Part shown: piece by piece, positions 21,659 to 25,613 of the stretch
How the letters are laid out: each line of letters opens with the position of its first letter
Numbering within the stretch: the stretch's first letter is position 1
Origin: a virus
IMG/VR virus record: IMGVR_UViG_3300035034_002500
Coordinates: 1-25,613 of that record
Reading direction: 5' to 3' (one strand)
DNA: 25,613 nucleotides
The notes under the pieces: model-generated
Seen by the model: only the letters and a program-made list of their open reading frames with translations
What the model was told of the DNA's origin: nothing
Database searches by the model: none
Program-made: the position numbers and the translations under genes

Positions 21659-21811
21659 ATGAAAGTAGATGCAAAAAAAGTAATGGATTCAAAAACAGTT
21701 CAAAATCCATTTTTACCACAAAACATGGTGAAATCAGTAAAAAAATTCCCTGCGGAAACCCCTGTTAGCGCAAAAAAGAAATCTAAACGATCTCCTGAAA
21801 AGAAAAAGTAG
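21659..21811 (+). CDS. Small basic protein (50 aa)
   Basis: A 50-aa ORF begins 1 nt after the stop of the PLD-like gene (ATG 21659) and ends at TAG 21809-21811. The product starts MKVDAKKVMDSKTVQNPFLP and has a very basic tail (SAKKKSKRSPEKKK). Tight spacing and codon usage like the neighbours support expression. A basic tail suits DNA binding or packaging, but the function is unknown. It is too short for standard ORF cut-offs. Confidence 0.5.
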   Translation: MKVDAKKVMDSKTVQNPFLPQNMVKSVKKFPAETPVSAKKKSKRSPEKKK

Positions 21812-21869
21812 TAAGTCTCTTAAAAAAACATCCAGTGCTTTATTATAAGCAAATTCACAACGCAAAACT

Positions 21870-22190
21870 ATGAGTTTAACGGAAGAAGAATATGAAGCTA
21901 TTGAAGATCTTGCTGGCTGCAATTATGGACCCAACAGGATAGCTAAGTATTTAGGGGTAGATATAGCTTCATTTATGAGCGCTTGGTATAATTCTGAAAG
22001 TGAGGTACGTAACCGGTATGATAAAGGGCAATTGCAAAGTGAGTTTTTAATAGCTCGCAAACGTAAAGAAAACGCAGAAAAAGGAAACCTCACCGCAGAC
22101 CAGCAACATACTAAGGAGCTAGAGCGTAGACGTAATGAAGATATAAAAATGCGCCTTCTATACGGAGGCGCACCTATTATTCCTATATAA
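21870..22190 (+). CDS. Putative terminase small subunit (106 aa, HTH)
   Basis: This 106-aa protein has an N-terminal helix-turn-helix (LTEEEYEAIEDLAGCNYGPNRIAKYLGVDIASFMSAWY, residues about 3-40; recognition helix near IAKYLGV), then a charged helical tail (RKRKENAEKGNLTADQQHTK). The DNA-binding plus oligomerising helix layout, and the position three genes ahead of the large terminase, fit a small terminase that recognises phage DNA. Its stop overlaps the next ATG (TAATG). The 209-aa gene that follows could alternatively hold this role. Confidence 0.6.
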   Translation: MSLTEEEYEAIEDLAGCNYGPNRIAKYLGVDIASFMSAWYNSESEVRNRYDKGQLQSEFLIARKRKENAEKGNLTADQQHTKELERRRNEDIKMRLLYGGAPIIPI

Positions 22191-22819
22191 TGAATGTACA
22201 GAAAGCAGTTGAAAAACTAGACATAGATGCTATTATAGAATTTAGGGACAGTGGCACAATCACTAATGTCCCTGAAGAAGTAGTTTTGTACCTTCAAGAA
22301 ATGTCAAAGGTGCACGGGATGATTTTGAGAAACGATCAATATGGGGGTAGAGATGCTGTTATTAATCATTTAATGAAATTTGATGGATACAGCCAATACC
22401 TAGCCTCAAAAATTTATAACGAAACCACAGAGTATTTCTATACTGGCAGAGAAATTTCAAAAGAAGCTCACAAAAATAGATTAGCAGACCTGATGGAGCG
22501 AGGCATAAACACCGCCCTTGCCCTCGCAAAAGACAGTAGAGATATAGTGATGGCTATTGGAAAGATTCCAGAAGTAGCAAAATTACTAGATTTAGACAAA
22601 ACAGATGCAGAGCTTTTTCCGCAGTCTCTTTTATCTCGCCCTATAAAACTATACACATCTTCTGCGGAAGATTTAGGAATGCCCAAAATAGATCGTTATG
22701 CCCTAGGTGCTATCATTGACAGTTTACCAATGATTAGTGATGCGGCAAAAGTAATGTGTAAGCGAGACAGCCAATTATTACCCGTTAAATTTTTTAGAGA
22801 TGATAGACCTACAGAATGA
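22190..22819 (+). CDS. Putative packaging accessory or second small-terminase candidate (209 aa)
   Basis: This 209-aa protein is coupled to the HTH gene (TAATG) and overlaps the large terminase start by 20 nt, so all three are translated together. It is largely helical (IDAIIEFRDSGTITNVPEEV; YLASKIYNETTEYFYTGREI; MERGINTALALAKDSRDIVM). It has DNA-binding-like character only by position. The function is not recognised. The tight coupling makes a packaging partner the best inference. Confidence 0.55.
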   Translation: MNVQKAVEKLDIDAIIEFRDSGTITNVPEEVVLYLQEMSKVHGMILRNDQYGGRDAVINHLMKFDGYSQYLASKIYNETTEYFYTGREISKEAHKNRLADLMERGINTALALAKDSRDIVMAIGKIPEVAKLLDLDKTDAELFPQSLLSRPIKLYTSSAEDLGMPKIDRYALGAIIDSLPMISDAAKVMCKRDSQLLPVKFFRDDRPTE

Positions 22820-24503
22820 TGCCGTAGAGGGCAGGTATGCAAGTTGGGTAAAGCAAGGGATTGATTTTATTGCGCCTAAAAATTTGATGCTCGTAGCGGG
22901 ACGTGGTACTGCAAAAACTACAGACATATTAGCGGACAGGTCTATTGATATCAATTATGATATGCCCCGCTCTATGCTCGCCCTTGTGAGCGATACATAC
23001 GTCAATAGCTTAACAAACATTGTTCCTTCATTACTGGAAGGATGGCGAGAGCGCAAAGGATGGATAGAAGGCATCCATTATGTTACAGATGAACGCCCGC
23101 CCTCACACTTTGCCACCTGTTACAGGCCTGTTATTAATTATAAACATACGATATCCACCCACACAGGATGCCTTTTTAGATTGGGCAGTCTTGATCAAGC
23201 TTCCTCACTTGCGGGTGGTTCGTATCAACATATATTTGGCGATGAGTCAAAGTATTTAAATCCTAAAAAGTTAAAGACATTAATGCCTGCCCGTCGTGGT
23301 TTCCCTGAGGTAGCACATTCTATTTATTACAGGGGATTGACCTTTACAACAGATATGCCCAATGTGGTAGAAGGGGATTATGACTGGATACTCAATCACG
23401 AAAAAAATATGGATATTGAGCAAATAAAACTAGCCTTGCGCGCTGGTTCTGTGCTCAATGAAATACGCAAGGAGTTTTATACGGCTTGCGAAAAAGGAAA
23501 AGATCAAAATGCCATTTCAAAAATTCAAAAAAAGTACACTCGCTGGTATGAGCGTTGGTACAGGTCAAGGATAGACAGCACCTTTTTTTACATGGTAAGT
23601 AGTTTTGCAAACGCAGATATTTTGCAACCTGGTTACTACAAAGATGTTTTAGAGAGTGATGGTATTGAGGAATTTAAATCGTCCATCCTAACCTTAAAGC
23701 CCACGGTAAAACCTGGGGAGCGTTTTTATATCAACCTAGGCAAGCACCATTTTTATGATGATGGTGTGAACAATCAATATTATATTGACAACTTTGGACT
23801 TTCAGACAAAGTAAGGCATACAAGCTATACGCTCAAGTATGTAAACCCAAAAGAGGAGCTTGACGGCGGTATGGATTTTGGCGATATGATGAGCCTTGTC
23901 ATAGGTCAAGAAATGGGTAGTTATTATTATTGCCTTAAAAATCATTACACCTTAGCCCCTGAAAACCTAAAAGATTTAGCCAGGCAGTTTATAGATTTCT
24001 GGGAGCCACACCCTACAAAGGTGTTAAATTTGTTTTATGATCGTAGTGGAAACCAGTATCACAAAATACGCCGTGATATGGCTAGTGAATTCAAGGACCA
24101 TATAGAAAATTATGACGGCGCACACACAGGCTGGACAGTAAATTTAATGAGCGAAGGGCAGGAAACCATTTACCATCAGCAGGAATTTGATTTTGCTAAA
24201 AAGTTAATGGGCGGATATTATGATGCTTTACCACAGCTAAAAATTGACCAGTACCAGTGCAAAGAGTTAAAGGCTAGTTTAGAGCTAGCAAAGCAAATTA
24301 TGGCGCGCCACGCACAGACAGGTAGTGCCTATCTTAAAAAAGACAAGAGTAGCGAAAAGCTACACATAAGCAAGTTGCCTATGTTTTCTACAAATATGAG
24401 TGATGCGTTTAAATATTTGATGTACCGCCCAGATTGGGTGCGCTTATCTCTCAGAGAGGAAAAACAAGAATGGAGTAGCCCTGAGGTTATTAGTGGGGAT
24501 TAA
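22800..24503 (+). CDS. Terminase large subunit
   Basis: This 567-aa protein is the DNA-packaging motor. It has a Walker A AGRGTAKT (33-40), a Walker B with the acid pair FGDE (Asp148-Glu149), a likely coupling region after it, and a C-terminal nuclease domain with GGMDFGD (about 355-361) and later acids, such as NLFYDRSGNQY (Asp near 419). The length is typical of large terminases. It overlaps its small-subunit-like neighbour by 20 nt. It is followed by a hairpin rather than the portal gene usual in phages, and the downstream genes run leftward, so the portal must lie elsewhere. Confidence 0.9.
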   Translation: MIDLQNDAVEGRYASWVKQGIDFIAPKNLMLVAGRGTAKTTDILADRSIDINYDMPRSMLALVSDTYVNSLTNIVPSLLEGWRERKGWIEGIHYVTDERPPSHFATCYRPVINYKHTISTHTGCLFRLGSLDQASSLAGGSYQHIFGDESKYLNPKKLKTLMPARRGFPEVAHSIYYRGLTFTTDMPNVVEGDYDWILNHEKNMDIEQIKLALRAGSVLNEIRKEFYTACEKGKDQNAISKIQKKYTRWYERWYRSRIDSTFFYMVSSFANADILQPGYYKDVLESDGIEEFKSSILTLKPTVKPGERFYINLGKHHFYDDGVNNQYYIDNFGLSDKVRHTSYTLKYVNPKEELDGGMDFGDMMSLVIGQEMGSYYYCLKNHYTLAPENLKDLARQFIDFWEPHPTKVLNLFYDRSGNQYHKIRRDMASEFKDHIENYDGAHTGWTVNLMSEGQETIYHQQEFDFAKKLMGGYYDALPQLKIDQYQCKELKASLELAKQIMARHAQTGSAYLKKDKSSEKLHISKLPMFSTNMSDAFKYLMYRPDWVRLSLREEKQEWSSPEVISGD

Positions 24504-24521
24504 TAAAAAAGAAAAAAGAAA

Positions 24522-24556
24522 TCCCGAACTTCGCCCGTAAGGGCGAAAATTCGGGA
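24522..24556. terminator. Bidirectional terminator hairpin behind the terminase
   Basis: TCCCGAA (24522-24528) pairs with TTCGGGA (24550-24556), and TTCGCCC (24530-24536) with GGGCGAA (24541-24547), with a small internal bulge and a GTAA loop. A-rich sequence ahead of it gives a strong T-run when read leftward, so it suits the leftward small genes best. It may end the terminase transcript too. Confidence 0.7.
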
Positions 24557-24614
24557 GCGAATTTTGAAATAAAAAAATAGTTATTTAAGTAGGTTTCGTT
24601 TTACTTTCGGACTA

Positions 24615-24707
24615 TTACCAATATTGGACGTTAAGCGTTTTCAGGTTTTTTTTTACGAGGTACATCTCAAAAGCCGTGATACAAAATTCATCCTCTTGCG
24701 CATCTTT
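24615..24707 (-). other. Frame-shifted C-terminal continuation of the 74-aa gene
   Basis: Directly after the TAA stop (24706-24708) of the leftward 74-aa gene, the +1 frame stays open for 30 codons to a TAA at 24615-24617. It reads like protein: KDAQED, then EFCITAFEMYLVKK, then NLKTLNVQYW. It has no start codon of its own before an internal Met. The shift point is TTT-TAA-A, in a TTTT run. Removing one T would fuse both parts into about 104 aa. Confidence 0.6.
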
Positions 24708-24930
24708 AAAAGGTGTATTCGTTAAAATCGTTTTGCTGTGGATTTGCTTCCTCTATAAATTTTTGAGCTATTGCTTGTGATTTATCAAAAGCTTTGCCAC
24801 ATTGTTTTTTAAAAAATGTATAGTCTCTCATATTAAAAAGTGCCGTAAATCCTTTTGAGTTTAAAATTTGCTTTACTTGATTTGAGAGTAAAAAAGCTGT
24901 ATTTTTGTTTTCTATATTTTTGTTGGTCAT
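24706..24930 (-). CDS. Hypothetical protein (74 aa), probably frameshifted at its 3' end
   Basis: This 74-aa leftward protein begins MTNKNIENKNTAFLLSNQVK and is mostly helical and basic (FKKQCGKAFDKSQAIAQKFI). It ends ...FNEYTF* at a TTT-TAA in a T4 run. The other frame continues with sequence of the same character for 30 residues, so the intended product is likely about 104 aa. A programmed +1 shift, a true mutation or a sequencing indel are all possible. It is 62 nt downstream of the 131-aa gene and probably in the same leftward unit. The function is unknown. Confidence 0.55.
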   Translation of the reverse strand: MTNKNIENKNTAFLLSNQVKQILNSKGFTALFNMRDYTFFKKQCGKAFDKSQAIAQKFIEEANPQQNDFNEYTF

Positions 24931-24952
24931 AACGAGAATATTTAATTGTTAA

Positions 24953-24982
24953 GCCCCTTTGCACCGTGAAATGCATAGGGGC
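24953..24982. other. Hairpin between the two leftward genes
   Basis: GCCCCTTTGCA (24953-24963) and TGCATAGGGGC (24972-24982) pair over 11 positions with one T-T mismatch and an 8-nt loop. It lies between the 131-aa stop (24993) and the 74-aa start (24930), so it may terminate or attenuate between the two leftward genes. Confidence 0.5.
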
Positions 24983-24992
24983 ATTTTAATTT

Positions 24993-25388
24993 TTAGATAC
25001 TGTAGTTTAAAATTGTTTTTTCGCTTTCAGACAAAAAACGCTCTATGATTTTTGTGACTACCTCCGTAACTTCCTCCACTACTTGTGAGTTGCTAATATC
25101 TAAACTAAATCCTTTAGCGTTTGAAAGTGTTATTTTCTCCTGCGTGCCATCACTACTTAATATAAATTTCTCTAGTTCGTCTTTCTTTTTTTGAAGAAAC
25201 TCATGTTTATCTGCAAGGATTAGCATGTTTTGCATTTTTTTAATTCTCCCCTCTGCTGTTGGATTTAAAATATCATTAAGTTTAGTCGTGGTTTTTTCTA
25301 CTATTGCCCCAGTGACCTTTTCTTTTGATACATTAGTACTTTTGTTTTCCTTAATACTTGGTTTTAAGTCTTTTACCTTTGTTTCCAT
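24993..25388 (-). CDS. Hypothetical protein (131 aa)
   Basis: This 131-aa leftward protein has a Lys/Thr/Glu-rich, probably disordered N-terminus (KDLKPSIKENKSTNVSKEKV), a helical middle (IKKMQNMLILADKHEFLQKK) and a C-terminal acidic helix (VVEEVTEVVTKIIERFLSES). No named domain is recognised. It lies beyond the terminase, on the opposite strand, about 40 nt behind a palindromic operator-like site. It could belong to a small early or maintenance transcript. That role is not supported by any motif. Confidence 0.6.
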   Translation of the reverse strand: METKVKDLKPSIKENKSTNVSKEKVTGAIVEKTTTKLNDILNPTAEGRIKKMQNMLILADKHEFLQKKKDELEKFILSSDGTQEKITLSNAKGFSLDISNSQVVEEVTEVVTKIIERFLSESEKTILNYSI

Positions 25389-25427
25389 AATATATGTTTA
25401 TATGATTAATAATATTAAAGATACACA

Positions 25428-25450
25428 ATATTAGTCAATCTGACTAATAT
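25428..25450. promoter_or_regulatory. Palindromic operator-like site ahead of the leftward genes
   Basis: ATATTAGTCA (25428-25437) and TGACTAATAT (25441-25450) are perfect 10-bp arms separated by 3 nt, a typical dimeric repressor site. On the minus strand it includes TTGAC, followed by TATCTTTA (a near match to TAnnTTTG), so it would overlap the -33 region of a promoter for the 131-aa gene. Confidence 0.55.
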
Positions 25451-25613
25451 AATAACAATAAAATAGTAAAAAAAAGCATTTTTAAAAATCAATGTTTTCG
25501 TTTAAAAAACGTGTCTTCTTGGGTTTATAAAAAAAAATAAAACTGTAATGTTTTAAAAATCAAGACACAAACATTTAATAATTAAAAATTATTAAATGTT
25601 TTGTCTAACTCAC
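25451..25613. other. AT-rich gene-free end of the window
   Basis: No ORF longer than a few tens of codons is supported here. The stretch holds A/T runs, a short CGTTT/AAACG hairpin near 25499-25511, GTGTCTT (25509-25515) with its complement AAGACAC (25562-25568), and the long inverted repeat at 25569-25601. Confidence 0.5.
25569..25601. repeat. 15-bp perfect inverted repeat near the window end
   Basis: AAACATTTAATAATT (25569-25583) and AATTATTAAATGTTT (25587-25601) are exact complements with a 3-nt loop. With a one-base bulge the pairing extends into AGACA/TGTCT on both sides. It could be a terminator for a gene outside the window, an operator or a recombination site. Confidence 0.55.

Noticed and set aside
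1-25613. tRNA, rRNA or integrase genes
   Set aside because: No cloverleaf-like GTTCRA arms, rRNA-like sequence, or tyrosine/serine recombinase motifs were seen on either strand by eye.

Overview
The window looks like part of a tailed double-stranded DNA phage or prophage of a Bacteroidota host, most likely a flavobacterium. The DNA is AT-rich. Start codons are preceded by A-rich stretches rather than Shine-Dalgarno sequences, and several gene starts lie just behind Bacteroidota-type TAnnTTTG -7 promoter elements. The phage hallmarks are a large terminase, an S49 head protease, a fused scaffold/major capsid protein, tail-fibre proteins, a holin, an amidase endolysin and a primase-helicase. No integrase, portal, tape-measure or baseplate gene was found, so the window is a fragment, and I cannot tell a prophage from a lytic phage.

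Layout. (1) Positions 1-6241 (+) form a replication/early block: small ORFs, a 1069-aa primase-helicase, a large nested inverted repeat directly behind it (origin candidate), then small genes, an HNH endonuclease, a conserved 79-aa phage protein, a small membrane protein and an ASCH-like protein. (2) Positions 6396-9416 (+) hold putative tail/appendage genes, behind a promoter with two palindromic operator-like sites. (3) Positions 9490-11418 (+) are a lysis cassette: two membrane proteins (one a holin-4 type), an amidase, and two overlapping envelope-spanning coiled-coil genes. (4) Positions 11457-15725 (-) are a reversed block. It contains a tightly coupled five-gene operon (two unknowns, a compact SNF2-like helicase, an IbrA-like PP-loop protein, an IbrB-like ParB-fold protein) with its own promoter, followed by a separate 126-aa gene. 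A near-identical 21-bp direct repeat lies at each edge of the block. (5) Positions 15907-24503 (+) are head and packaging genes: S49 protease, scaffold-capsid fusion, a second structural protein, a 332-aa unknown, a PLD-like protein, two small-terminase candidates and the large terminase. (6) Positions 24522-25613 hold two leftward small genes, one apparently frameshifted, behind an operator-like palindrome, then an AT-rich gene-free tail with inverted repeats.

How the genes work together. The primase-helicase would replicate the genome. The capsid is built as a precursor carrying its own scaffold, which the S49 protease is expected to remove. The terminase packages DNA, and the holin/amidase/spanin-like set releases progeny. 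The leftward IbrA/IbrB/SNF2 operon fits none of these roles. It looks like a moron-type cargo cassette, and it is the best candidate here for an undescribed system (DNA modification, inter-phage defence, or control of host genes).
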